Part shown: positions 23,253-32,962 of the stretch, in pieces
Layout: each line of letters begins with the position of its first letter
Position numbering within the stretch: the first letter of the stretch is position 1
Position numbers and translations under genes: made by a program
NCBI GenBank assembly: GCA_947589045.1
Contig: CANQBQ010000001.1
Span: forward strand, 62,001-126,000
Direction: 5' to 3'
Source: an uncultured Clostridia bacterium
GTDB lineage: Bacteria > Bacillota > Clostridia > Monoglobales > Monoglobaceae
Length of the DNA: 64,000 nucleotides
Notes under the pieces: generated by a model
Database searches by the model: none
Told to the model about the DNA's origin: nothing
What the model saw: the letters and a program-made list of their open reading frames with translations, nothing else

Positions 23253-26200
23253 ATGAAAAAGAGAATCTTAAGTTTGTTATGCTCTGTGGCTATGCTCGCG
23301 TCGGTTTCGGTCTGCGCGGCGGACAATTCGGCAGGAGACGTTGACGTTGCCGATGCGGCCGCAAAGGTAGCCGCGTTTCCCGGCGCGGAGGGCGGCGGTA
23401 TGTGGACAACCGGCGCGCGCGGCGCACTCGAGAGCGGAGAGAGCATAGAGGTTTACCACGTCACAAGCCTTGCCGACAGCGGCGAAGGCTCGTTCCGCGA
23501 CGCGGTATCAAAGGGCAACCGAATTGTGGTATTCGACGTTTCGGGATATATTGATTTAAGCTCGAACGTCAACATCAGTCACGATAATATGACGATACTC
23601 GGTCAGACCGCGCCGGGCGACGGAATTACGTTTCGCGGAAACAATATAAAGGTCGGCGCAAACAATGTTATTCTGCGCTACCTGCGCTTCAGAGTCGGCT
23701 CAAAGCTCGCTGACGGAAGCGACACCCGCGCACAGGACGGTCTGGAGGTTCCCGACAACGGCACCAACATCATAATCGACCACTGCTCGGTATCGTGGGG
23801 TACCGACGAGAACCTTGCGGCGTATGCGGTCAAAGACCTGACCGTGCAGTACAGCATAATTTCGGAGGCGCTCAACCAGTCGGTACACGATAAGGGAGAG
23901 CACGGCTACGCGGCAATATGGGGCGGCGTTAATATGTCGGTTCATCATAACTTAATCGCGAGCCACAAGAGCCGAAACCCGAAAATAGGAACCTCCGAAA
24001 CGGTTGCTATGACGGCGGGCTACACCGACGCCCAGACTTTGGTCGATATGAAGAACAATGTGTTCTACAACTGGGGCGACAAGTGCGGCTACGGCACCGA
24101 GAACGGAGCCAAGACGTATATCAGAAATAATATCTACCGCCCCGGTCCCGCAACTCCCGCGGGCAAGAGAGCGAGAATTTTCGAGCTGAGCGTGGGTCAG
24201 AAGTATCAGAAGGATATGCTGGGCAGCGTTTACGCGGTCGGCAACAAGATAGACGTTGATGCGGGCGACCCCGATTATGAGACTGCCCAAAAGGTCAACG
24301 AGAACAACTGGCAGGACGATTTGCACACCGGCGTTTATGTTGATACCAAGTTCTATAATTCAGCCGATAAGAGCAAGATGGTAATTGCCGAGCCTGACGA
24401 ACAGTACAAGCAGTATGAGGCGGATTACCCGATTACTCTTGACCCCGTCGACAGCGTTTACGAGGATGTTTTAAATAACGCGGGAGCCACCTTGCCCAAG
24501 CGCGACAAGGTTGATGAGAGAGTTATAAACGAGGTCAGGACCCGCACCGCACCGAGCGGCAGTAAGGGCAGCGTCGGTCTTTTGGACGACCCGCTTGACG
24601 GCGTTCCCGACGGGGCGGAGGCGGAGTACGACGACCGCGGCTACCCGATATTCTCAAACGAGACCCGTCCCGCGGATTATGATACCGACGGCGACGGAAT
24701 AGCCGACTCGTGGGAGGACAAGATGGGGCTTAACAAGGACAACAAGTTTGACAGCCTTAAGATAGGTCCCGACGGATACACCTGGCTTGAGCTTTTCGTT
24801 GAGGAGAGTATAGCGGGCGGCAAGGAGCCCGCAGGTCTCACGCTCAGCGCCGAGGACAAGTATTACACGACAAGCGACACTGTAACCGTGACTGCGGCCG
24901 AGGACAAGAGCGGCGCGGCTCCTTCAAATTCGTGGGTGACATCCTACGAAAACGGAGTTGTGACGGTTGACCCGTCGGCAGAGTATGACACGGCGGCGGC
25001 TGTTGTCGCTTCGTATGACGCGAACAATAATTTGATAGACAGCAAGGGTGCGGAGGTTGACAAAGCCTCGGGCAGTGCAAATGTGGGAGAAGTTGCTCCG
25101 GGTTCTGTCACCAAGGTATATCTTTGGAGCAATCTCGATGCGATAGAGCCTCTGTGCGAGCCGTACACGGTCGGCGGCGGCGGCTCAATAAGCACGGGAA
25201 ACATTACCGACGTTGAGATATATTGCAACGACAAAGTCGTGGCGCAGGCCGAGAAAACGGGCGACGCGTGGACGGCGAATTTGACCGCGCTTCCCACAGG
25301 CGACAATGTGCTGACAGCCAAGGCGGAAATGAGAGACGGCACATACAGCTTCAGTCCGATAAAAACCGTCCATGTGATTGGCGCGCAAGCGGCAGAGGGC
25401 TGGACAGCCGAAGGAGAGGCGTCGTTTGACGGCGAGTGCTACACTCTGACGGCGGGATCGACTCTGACTCAGAGCAAGAGCGGCGACTTTAAGCTGGTTT
25501 GCAGAATTGAGGAAACAGGCGAGTCGGGTGTCGGACTCACGGCTTATGACAAAAATTCCGATGGATTTATTGTTCAATCGTATAAAAGCGTAGGAGATAA
25601 CGGAACGGAAATCACTTATTCTTCCGCAAACGACATCTCGGAATGGACCCCCGCGAGCGGCAGTGCGGATGACTACGATTTGTTTGAGATTGAGAGATCG
25701 GGCAATACGCTGAGCTTATATGCCGGAACAAGTCTTGCCGACCTTGAAAACGAAAGCAATAAGATAACACAGATCGAAGTTACCGCCGGAACTTTGGAAG
25801 TCGGCGCGGGAATGGACAGTATGAGCACCTCAGCTGTATATCCAAACCTCGAAAATCCGCTTTCCGTTTCAAAGCTCAGTATGCTGAAGCTTATAGAGAC
25901 GGCGACAAATCCCAAGGTTGAGATAACCAATATAAACGACAATGACAGAATAGATATAGTGGGCTCGGAAGTTAAACTCAATGTAACTTCGGACGGCGAC
26001 ACTCCCGTGACCGAAATATGGGTATATTTAAACGGAGAGGCTATTGCCCAAAGCAATGTGAACATAGTCGGTGCGCAGGAGGTTGCGATACCGCTCGAGT
26101 TTACGGCGCCTACAAAGGGAGCCCTTACGGTTTACGCCTTTGACGAAAACTTAGGCAGAGGCGAAAAGACCTTAAACGTCGTAATTTCGGCAGACCCGAC

Positions 26201-27845
26201 CCCGTGGCTCGTCGCCGACATAGGCGGCACGGGCGGCGGATTTCCGTCCTACGTCGAGGTTGCCGAAACCGAGCAGTATAAGAACGAGACATACAAGATA
26301 AATTCGATAGACGGAAGCATAGGCGGCACGTCCGACAACTTCAGCTATCTGTATCAGAAGTTTACGGGCGACCACATAGTGTATTACCGAAGCAGACTTC
26401 AGGGAAGCAAGCAGTTCGGCATAGTGTTAAAGAGCGATTTGGACGCGGACGGCGCGACCTACTTCTTCGGCGGAGACACTACGCAGGGTGCCGTGGCTTA
26501 CGCTCTCAAAGCGCGCTCTGCAAAGGGCGGTGAGATGAGCGTCGTAAGCGACGTGACGGGAACCACCGGCGGCTCGCAGAATTTGTACTTTGCCGCTGAA
26601 AAGAAGGGCAACACGTTAAACATCTATCAGACGGCGGCGGGCGCGACGGTCTATACCGAAAAGACCCTGCTCGCGAGTGTTGACGTGTCCGCGCTCGGCG
26701 ACGAGTACTATATGGGCTTCGGCGCGGTAAACAGCAGCGACAACCCGCCCGACGTGGGTTGGATGGAGCTTGACGGCATATCGGGCGATGAGTCTGTTTC
26801 GTACAAATGGGATTTCGACAACGGAATTGACTGGTACTGGCAGCACCAGGAGAAGAAGGTGCTCGAGTCGGTATGGAGCGAGGAAGAGATAGGCGGCAAC
26901 ACAAGCGGAAAGGCTTTGCTCGAGCCTGACGAAAATTATTCGAGCGAGAGGTACCTGTTCCGAGAATATTTAATTCCGCAGAACGAGACTTTGGTGATGA
27001 GCGGCAGCTTTGATATTGTGCTTTCGGGTGAGGAGCCTGCGTTTAACGCATACTTTAAGACCAAGGCGGGCGGCAAGTCGTTTAAGGTCAGCTTTACCGA
27101 GGACGGCAACATAACCGCGGGCGACAATGTTATAGGCACTTACGAAAAGTCGAAGTGGTACACCGTCGGCATTTCGTCGGATATGGGACGAGACAGCGAT
27201 TCCTGCAGCATAACCGTTACCGAGACGGGCGGCAGAAGCGTGGCTTCGGCTGAAAACGTTGCGGCTTCGGATATGCGTGAGCAGAAAAATATTGTAAAGA
27301 AAACCGACATTATCGGCGGTATGTTCTTTGAACCCGTGTCCGGCGCGGACGGCAGATATTATATAGATAATGTTTCGGTCATCGGAACTCCGTCGAGCGT
27401 TCGTATCGAAAAGGAGACGAGCTGGTACACGTTCAATAAGATAAGCGCTATCAGCGGAGCTTTCACGGTTGACGGAACCACCACGCTAAACGGCGATGTT
27501 ACGAGCGGCGATAAGATGAGCGTTGCCGCGGGAGCGGAGCTTAAGACAGGAAACAAGTCATTGGGATCTTTGGGCTTCACCAACAGGATACGCATCAATG
27601 GCAGCAAAGGTAAGCTCACCGTTCCGGTTAAAAGCGGCTCGGTTGTGACGGTTTACGCAGCGTCAGCCAGCTCTTCGGAAGCGCGAGCGCTGATAATAAA
27701 CGGTCAAACCTCTAATGTTCAGGCTTTGACAGCTGTAACATATAACTACACCGGAGCAGACGGAACGATTGAGATTTCGAGCGGCAGCAATATTGAAATC
27801 TCCGCGGTTTCGGTCGAGAAAGTTACGATTACGTCCAACAATTAA
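23253..27845 (+). CDS. Secreted multidomain pectate lyase, PL1 family (second of three)
   Basis: A 1530-residue exported protein. Signal peptide about 1-22. PL1 domain about 40-440 (FPGAEGGGMWTTGARG, MTILGQTAPGDGITFRG, IIDHCSVSWGTDE). Calcium loop DTDGDGIADSWED near 475. Then the shared Ig-like module (about 555-640, ending KVYLWSNLDAIEPLCEP) in an internal position, Ig-like strands (645-710, 887-980), carbohydrate-binding-like beta-sandwiches (710-880, 980-1170, 1185-1380), and a C-terminal domain of the kind often found with pectinases (about 1390-1530, LTVPVKSGSVVTVYAA). No anchor is seen, so it is probably released or bound by its modules. Begins 21 bases after the first lyase. Confidence 0.92.
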   Translation: MKKRILSLLCSVAMLASVSVCAADNSAGDVDVADAAAKVAAFPGAEGGGMWTTGARGALESGESIEVYHVTSLADSGEGSFRDAVSKGNRIVVFDVSGYIDLSSNVNISHDNMTILGQTAPGDGITFRGNNIKVGANNVILRYLRFRVGSKLADGSDTRAQDGLEVPDNGTNIIIDHCSVSWGTDENLAAYAVKDLTVQYSIISEALNQSVHDKGEHGYAAIWGGVNMSVHHNLIASHKSRNPKIGTSETVAMTAGYTDAQTLVDMKNNVFYNWGDKCGYGTENGAKTYIRNNIYRPGPATPAGKRARIFELSVGQKYQKDMLGSVYAVGNKIDVDAGDPDYETAQKVNENNWQDDLHTGVYVDTKFYNSADKSKMVIAEPDEQYKQYEADYPITLDPVDSVYEDVLNNAGATLPKRDKVDERVINEVRTRTAPSGSKGSVGLLDDPLDGVPDGAEAEYDDRGYPIFSNETRPADYDTDGDGIADSWEDKMGLNKDNKFDSLKIGPDGYTWLELFVEESIAGGKEPAGLTLSAEDKYYTTSDTVTVTAAEDKSGAAPSNSWVTSYENGVVTVDPSAEYDTAAAVVASYDANNNLIDSKGAEVDKASGSANVGEVAPGSVTKVYLWSNLDAIEPLCEPYTVGGGGSISTGNITDVEIYCNDKVVAQAEKTGDAWTANLTALPTGDNVLTAKAEMRDGTYSFSPIKTVHVIGAQAAEGWTAEGEASFDGECYTLTAGSTLTQSKSGDFKLVCRIEETGESGVGLTAYDKNSDGFIVQSYKSVGDNGTEITYSSANDISEWTPASGSADDYDLFEIERSGNTLSLYAGTSLADLENESNKITQIEVTAGTLEVGAGMDSMSTSAVYPNLENPLSVSKLSMLKLIETATNPKVEITNINDNDRIDIVGSEVKLNVTSDGDTPVTEIWVYLNGEAIAQSNVNIVGAQEVAIPLEFTAPTKGALTVYAFDENLGRGEKTLNVVISADPTPWLVADIGGTGGGFPSYVEVAETEQYKNETYKINSIDGSIGGTSDNFSYLYQKFTGDHIVYYRSRLQGSKQFGIVLKSDLDADGATYFFGGDTTQGAVAYALKARSAKGGEMSVVSDVTGTTGGSQNLYFAAEKKGNTLNIYQTAAGATVYTEKTLLASVDVSALGDEYYMGFGAVNSSDNPPDVGWMELDGISGDESVSYKWDFDNGIDWYWQHQEKKVLESVWSEEEIGGNTSGKALLEPDENYSSERYLFREYLIPQNETLVMSGSFDIVLSGEEPAFNAYFKTKAGGKSFKVSFTEDGNITAGDNVIGTYEKSKWYTVGISSDMGRDSDSCSITVTETGGRSVASAENVAASDMREQKNIVKKTDIIGGMFFEPVSGADGRYYIDNVSVIGTPSSVRIEKETSWYTFNKISAISGAFTVDGTTTLNGDVTSGDKMSVAAGAELKTGNKSLGSLGFTNRIRINGSKGKLTVPVKSGSVVTVYAASASSSEARALIINGQTSNVQALTAVTYNYTGADGTIEISSGSNIEISAVSVEKVTITSNN

Positions 27846-27872
27846 TTCAATTCAAGAAAGAAGGAAAAAGGT

Positions 27873-30800
27873 ATGAGTATGAGTTTAAAACGTGTTTCTT
27901 CAATAATAATAGCTATCGCGATGATAGCCGCTTTCGCTCCCGCGGCTTTTGCCGAGGACGGCGCGGCTTCTGCGGGCGACGCTCTTATGACGCCCGAGCA
28001 GGCGGCGGCACTTGACCTGCCCGCGTTCCCCGGCGCGGAGGGCGGCGGTAAGTACACAACAGGAGGACGCGGCGGCGAGGTTTACCACGTTACCAACTTA
28101 AACGACGACGGCGCGGGCTCTCTGCGCGACGCGGTAAGCCAGCCGAACCGCACCATCGTGTTTGACGTTTCGGGTACAATTCACTTAAAGTCGGATTTGA
28201 GAATGGAGCAGCCCAACATTACGATTGCGGGTCAGACCGCGCCCGGCGACGGAATTTGTCTCGGCGACTATAATCTGATGATTTACACCGATAACGTTAT
28301 AGTACGCTATATCCGCGTGCGCCCCGGCGACATTTCCAAAACCGAGAACGACGCTATATTTGCGAGGTACTATAAGGACATAATCATCGACCACTGCTCA
28401 ACGAGCTGGTCTACCGACGAAACAATGTCTCTCTACGGCGTTGCGAACACCACCGTTCAGTGGTGCTTTATAACCGAGAGTTTGACTCTCGCCCGTCACG
28501 CCAAGGGCAGACACGGCTACGGCGGCATTTGGGGCGGCTACAACACCACCTACCATCACAATCTGGTGGCGACCCACACGAGCCGTCTGCCAAGGTACCA
28601 CGGCGTAAAGGACTCCCACCCCGATTATAAGACAAGCGACACCGAGGCGCTCAGCAGTAACGACGAGGTGAACAACGTCATATACAACTGGGGCTTCAAC
28701 AACGGCTACGGCGGCGGCGGAGTTACCCTCAACTTTATGAACAACTATTATAAGAGCGGTCCCATAACCAATAAGGACGTGCTCGACCGAATTTGGAATC
28801 CCGGCGGCACCACGATGTACTGCGCGGGCAACGTGCTGGAGGGCAACGAGGAAGTAACAAAAGACAATATGAAGGGCATAGACCCTGACGAGGGCAGCGA
28901 GTCGGTATTTTTGGACGCGCCCACTTATGAAAACGGCTTGATTAAGCTCGACAACATAGATACCGCCGAGGAAGCATACGAAAAAGTTCTGGCTTCCGCG
29001 GGCGCGACCGTTCCGAGGCGCGACAGCTATGACGCGAGAATAGTAAACGACGTAAAGAACGGCACCGGACGCTCGATAAACAACGAGGCGGAGGTAGGCG
29101 GCTGGCCTGAGCTTAAATCGGGCGAGTTAAAGCCCGACACCGACCAAGACGGTATGCCCGATGAGTACGAGGACGCAAACGGTCTTGACAAAAACAACGC
29201 GTCGGACGGCAGTGCATATGCCGAAAACGGCTATACCAATCTTGAAAACTATATGAACGGCATAGTTGCGAACGCGAGCGCACCCGCCAACCCCAACGTG
29301 GAGCTTAATATCGATAACAACGCCATTTACGCATACGGTGCGGCAATAGATATGAAGGCGGACGCTTCGGCAAACGAGGGAAGAAGCATAGAGGCGGTTC
29401 AGTTCTTCAGAAACGACGAGCTTTTGTCCACCGACAGCTCCGCGCCTTATGAGTACAGTTACAGCGGCGCGCCCGAGGGAATATCCTTCCTGTCCGCAAG
29501 GGCAATCGACAGCGCGGGAGAGGCAACGACCTCCGCGATAAAGGTTATAAACGTCAACTACACCGATCCCGTGGGCGACTGGAAAACCATGGACATAGGC
29601 GAGGCGACAATGCCCGGAAGTTACTCCCTCCGCGACGGAGTTTATACCGTCAAGAGCAGCGGACTTATCGGAGCGGGCAACGAGTTTAATGTTATGGACG
29701 GCGACGAGGGAACCGACGCGTTCAGCTATATGTATAAGGAAGCCGACACCAACGCCGTGCTTTCAACGAAAATAGACTCGGTTTCAAAGTATAACAATAA
29801 CTGCGTAAGCGGAATTATGTTCCGCGACGAGCTTACCGACACGTCCGATTTCGTAATGGTAAATTACGAGCACGAAAAGGGCGGCGCGGGACTGTCGTTT
29901 AAGTACAGAATTGACGGCAAGATGACCAAAAACTTCATAGTTCTTTCCGAACTGCCGAGATATATCAAGCTCGTGAAAATCGGCAACACCGTTACGGGTT
30001 ACCACAGCATTAACGGAATTGACTGGGAGTATTTCGACAGCGTGGAAATGAGCTTTGACGGAATCAACTACGGCGGCATTGCTCAGGACGGCAACAAGGA
30101 GACAAACCAAATCTCGACCTACGCGTGGGGCAAGTTTACCGACCTGAATTTTGAAAACTACGGCGAGAACAAGCTCCCCGATATTGAGATGCGTACCGGC
30201 ACGGCAGGCGAGCAGAACGGTGTCAATTCCAGTATAGTAAATTGGGAGGATAAATCCCAATTCAATGCGGGCGACAGAGTAGACCTCAAGATTGCTTCGA
30301 GCGAGCTTGAGACTGCCGAAAAGCTCGAGATATATCTGGACGGCGAGTTGTACAAGAGTTCCGACGTTGTTTACGAGCTTGAGTCGGTCACGATTGACAC
30401 CCCCGGAAACCACTATATCACCGCGGTTATCTACGACGCGGACGGTGCGAAGAACAGCGCAACCCAGAATGTGGGCGTGTCGAGCGTCAGCGACGGCTGG
30501 CAGGTATCCGAGATACACTATCCCAAGGATATTCAGGCGAACGGCACGACTATCCGCCACGGCGCGTTTGAGCTGAGCGGAAACACGCTCAAAATTACCG
30601 GCACGGGTTACGGCATAGAGGGCGTTGAAAACGAGGAATACCCGATGATGTACAAGACTATGACGGGCGATTTTGAGGCTTCGTTCAAGGTAGATGAGCA
30701 AACACTCGCCGACTACGACCATATGGGCTTTGTTGTCAAGAACTCCCTCGACCCGCAGGAGGACGGCACGTCATATGCGGCGTACCACGAGATATACTAT

Positions 30801-31628
30801 GGTGAGATGTTCAGAAAGACGGGCGAGTACGGCAAGACCTACGAGCTTATCGGTCAGCAGAAATATAAGAAGCTCCCGACGTGGATACGCCTCACAAAGA
30901 CCGGAAAGACCCTCAAAATGGACTACTCGCAGAACGGCACCGACTGGATAGACGTTGGCACAGAGGAAAACTGCAATATTAACGACACCTATTATCTGGG
31001 CGTGTTCGGAGCCTCGAACGAGGAGTTCAAAATCTCGAACTTCGTTATGAGCGACTTCAGCGTCAAGACCTCGGAGGGCGCGGGCTATGTTGACCTCGCG
31101 GGCTACGACTGGGCTGTTCCCGCGATAAACGGACTGACCGAGCTGGGCGTTGTAAACGGCGAAATAAATCAGACGAGCGGCGAGAGATACTTCCTCCCCG
31201 GTAACAGCGTTACCCGCGCCGAGTTTGCGAAGATGGTGCTCGGAGCCGCGGAAATAACCGCGTCCTTCACCGACAAAAAGTTTGCGGACGTGGACGACTC
31301 CGCGTGGTACGCTCCGTATATTTATGCGGCGTATGCCGCCGGTTTGGTTCAGGGCACGAGCGACACGACGTTTGAGCCCGACGCGCTCATCACGCGCGAG
31401 GAAATGGCGGTTATGATAAGCCGTATGCTTGAGACCGACGGTCTTTATATGACGCAGCTTCCGTATGACGATATTGCGGAAATTTCGGATTGGGCGGTCG
31501 AAGGCGTTGCAAAGGTCACAATCAACGACATTATGCAGGGCGACGAAAACAACCTGTTCGCACCGAAAAAGTCGGCGGACCGTGCCGAGGCGGCGACGGT
31601 AATTTATCGCATAATAAATAAAAAATAA
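27873..31628 (+). CDS. SLH-anchored multidomain pectate lyase, PL1 family (third of three)
   Basis: A 1251-residue exported protein. Signal peptide about 1-27 (cut after AFA). PL1 domain about 48-410 (FPGAEGGGKYTTGGRGG, ITIAGQTAPGDGICLGD, IIDHCSTSWSTDE). Calcium loop DTDQDGMPDEYED near 420. Ig-like modules (about 472-562 and 780-870) alternate with two DUF1349/LamG-like beta-sandwiches (565-765 and 875-1065). Three SLH repeats (about 1070-1251; AINGLTELGVV, FADVDDSAWYAPYIYAAYAA, ISDWAVEGVAKVTINDIMQG) attach it to pyruvylated wall polymer. It is the only one of the three with SLH repeats, so it should be fixed on the cell while the others diffuse. Gap to the second gene is 27 bases. Confidence 0.93.
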   Translation: MSMSLKRVSSIIIAIAMIAAFAPAAFAEDGAASAGDALMTPEQAAALDLPAFPGAEGGGKYTTGGRGGEVYHVTNLNDDGAGSLRDAVSQPNRTIVFDVSGTIHLKSDLRMEQPNITIAGQTAPGDGICLGDYNLMIYTDNVIVRYIRVRPGDISKTENDAIFARYYKDIIIDHCSTSWSTDETMSLYGVANTTVQWCFITESLTLARHAKGRHGYGGIWGGYNTTYHHNLVATHTSRLPRYHGVKDSHPDYKTSDTEALSSNDEVNNVIYNWGFNNGYGGGGVTLNFMNNYYKSGPITNKDVLDRIWNPGGTTMYCAGNVLEGNEEVTKDNMKGIDPDEGSESVFLDAPTYENGLIKLDNIDTAEEAYEKVLASAGATVPRRDSYDARIVNDVKNGTGRSINNEAEVGGWPELKSGELKPDTDQDGMPDEYEDANGLDKNNASDGSAYAENGYTNLENYMNGIVANASAPANPNVELNIDNNAIYAYGAAIDMKADASANEGRSIEAVQFFRNDELLSTDSSAPYEYSYSGAPEGISFLSARAIDSAGEATTSAIKVINVNYTDPVGDWKTMDIGEATMPGSYSLRDGVYTVKSSGLIGAGNEFNVMDGDEGTDAFSYMYKEADTNAVLSTKIDSVSKYNNNCVSGIMFRDELTDTSDFVMVNYEHEKGGAGLSFKYRIDGKMTKNFIVLSELPRYIKLVKIGNTVTGYHSINGIDWEYFDSVEMSFDGINYGGIAQDGNKETNQISTYAWGKFTDLNFENYGENKLPDIEMRTGTAGEQNGVNSSIVNWEDKSQFNAGDRVDLKIASSELETAEKLEIYLDGELYKSSDVVYELESVTIDTPGNHYITAVIYDADGAKNSATQNVGVSSVSDGWQVSEIHYPKDIQANGTTIRHGAFELSGNTLKITGTGYGIEGVENEEYPMMYKTMTGDFEASFKVDEQTLADYDHMGFVVKNSLDPQEDGTSYAAYHEIYYGEMFRKTGEYGKTYELIGQQKYKKLPTWIRLTKTGKTLKMDYSQNGTDWIDVGTEENCNINDTYYLGVFGASNEEFKISNFVMSDFSVKTSEGAGYVDLAGYDWAVPAINGLTELGVVNGEINQTSGERYFLPGNSVTRAEFAKMVLGAAEITASFTDKKFADVDDSAWYAPYIYAAYAAGLVQGTSDTTFEPDALITREEMAVMISRMLETDGLYMTQLPYDDIAEISDWAVEGVAKVTINDIMQGDENNLFAPKKSADRAEAATVIYRIINKK

Positions 31629-31670
31629 AATAAATTTATTGTAATTCGTTAGAATTTATTGAAAATTTTT

Positions 31671-31713
31671 CTCGGCATTGTGTCCGTTTTTTCGGCACAA
31701 TGCCGAGTTTTTT
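31671..31713 (+). terminator. Terminator of the pectate lyase operon
   Basis: CTCGGCATTGTG (31671-31682) pairs with CACAATGCCGAG (31696-31707), followed by six T. The loop can pair further (CCG/CGG). It ends the 20127-31628 transcription unit. Confidence 0.95.
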
Positions 31714-31759
31714 GCCGTTTTTCGGAATAATAAATCTTTTTTTGAAAATTTTAAAAATT

Positions 31760-31875
31760 TTACACAAATATACTTGACATCTTTTTGTGAAAATTGTATA
31801 ATAATGATAAGTGATTTAATGATTAGTTGTTTATTTTCACAAGCTTGCTTCGTATTTGTTTGTGTAAATTACACA
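31760..31875. promoter_or_regulatory. Candidate repressor sites around the importer promoter
   Basis: Two pairs of inverted half-sites bracket the promoter. TTGTGAAAAT (31785-31794, inside the -35/-10 spacer) matches the complement of ATTTTCACAA (31833-31842). TTACACA (31760-31766, upstream of -35) matches one arm of the near-perfect palindrome TGTGTAAATTACACA (31861-31875) in the leader. Spaced pairs like these suit a dimeric or looping repressor of LacI/GntR type. No regulator gene is adjacent. Confidence 0.45.
31774..31802 (+). promoter_or_regulatory. Consensus promoter of the importer/galacturonate operon
   Basis: TTGACA (31774-31779), 17-base spacer, TATAAT (31797-31802), a full consensus. 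A promoter this strong before catabolic genes is normally held by a repressor. Candidate operators are listed in the next entry. The transcript has a leader of about 115 bases before the TTG start of the permease gene. Confidence 0.85.
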
Positions 31876-31923
31876 ACTGTATCTTTTAAATTTGGGAAAT
31901 AAGTTTTTGAAGGAGGAATTTAT

Positions 31924-32943
31924 TTGGCAAAGGCAGACACTACATTAAAGGCGGCCGCTCCGAGCGGCACAAAGGAAAGCAAGGGCATTATCGGTTACTT
32001 TAAAAAAGAATGCGGTAAATTTTCCAAGGGAAAATTCTTGCTGTTGCTTATGATTCCGGGCGTTGTATACTTTGCAATATTCCACTACTGGCCTTTCTAC
32101 GGCTTGCTGGCGGCGTTCAAAGATTACAAGCCCAAGATGGGTATTCTGGGAAGCCCTTGGGCTGACCAGTACGGTTTCGCGGAGTTTATCAGGTTCTTTA
32201 CAATTCCCGATGTATGGAACTACATATGGAACACCATAGCGCTTAGTATTTTGCACATTATATGGCTGTTCCCGTTTGCGATACTCCTTGCTCTGTTTAT
32301 CAACGAGCTTCGTTCGCAGAAGTTTAAGAAAGTCGTTCAGACTATTTCTTATCTTCCTCACTTCGTATCGGTTGCGGCTATCTGCGGCATGTTGACGTTG
32401 TTCCTACAATCTCAAGAGACTGTGGGCGGCGACCTTGCCAACGAAGGTATTATCAACCAGATACTTATTAAATTGGGTGCGGGACACGGTATCGACTTCC
32501 TCGCTCACGCAAACTGGTTCAGAACGATTTACATCGCATCTGACGTTTGGGCAAGTATCGGTTGGAGTGCAATTATTTACATAGCGGCTCTCTCCGCTGT
32601 TGATCAGGAGCTTTACGAAGCGGCTACAATCGACGGCGCGAGCAGAATTCAGAAAATGTGGCACATATCGGTTCAGCTTATCAGACCTACAATCGTTATC
32701 CTTCTGATTATGCAAATAGGTAAGATAATGTCTCTCGGTGCGGATAAAGCGTTGCTCTTGCAGCGACCCGATACCTACACCAAGTCGCAGATACTCAGTA
32801 CCTACATTTACAATCAGGGTCTTACACAGGGCGAGCTTTCGTTCTCTACCGCGGTTGGTCTGTTTAACTCGATTATCAACGTAATCCTTGTTATCGGAGC
32901 AAACTTCATTTCGAGAAAGCTCACAGACACAGGCTTGTTCTAA
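31924..32943 (+). CDS. ABC sugar/oligogalacturonide transporter permease (LplB-like)
   Basis: A 339-residue inner-membrane permease with about six transmembrane helices and the EAA loop YEAATIDGASRIQKMWHISV that contacts the ATPase. The sequence is of the LplB/YteP type, which in Bacillus and Clostridia pairs with LplC-type permeases for oligosaccharide uptake, often from pectin. It uses a TTG start with AAGGAGG 7 bases upstream. A cytoplasmic N-terminal extension of about 35 residues precedes the first helix. The flanking pectinase genes make oligogalacturonides the likely cargo; that is inference. Confidence 0.92.
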   Translation: MAKADTTLKAAAPSGTKESKGIIGYFKKECGKFSKGKFLLLLMIPGVVYFAIFHYWPFYGLLAAFKDYKPKMGILGSPWADQYGFAEFIRFFTIPDVWNYIWNTIALSILHIIWLFPFAILLALFINELRSQKFKKVVQTISYLPHFVSVAAICGMLTLFLQSQETVGGDLANEGIINQILIKLGAGHGIDFLAHANWFRTIYIASDVWASIGWSAIIYIAALSAVDQELYEAATIDGASRIQKMWHISVQLIRPTIVILLIMQIGKIMSLGADKALLLQRPDTYTKSQILSTYIYNQGLTQGELSFSTAVGLFNSIINVILVIGANFISRKLTDTGLF

Positions 32944-32962
32944 GAGAAGGGGGAATAATTTA

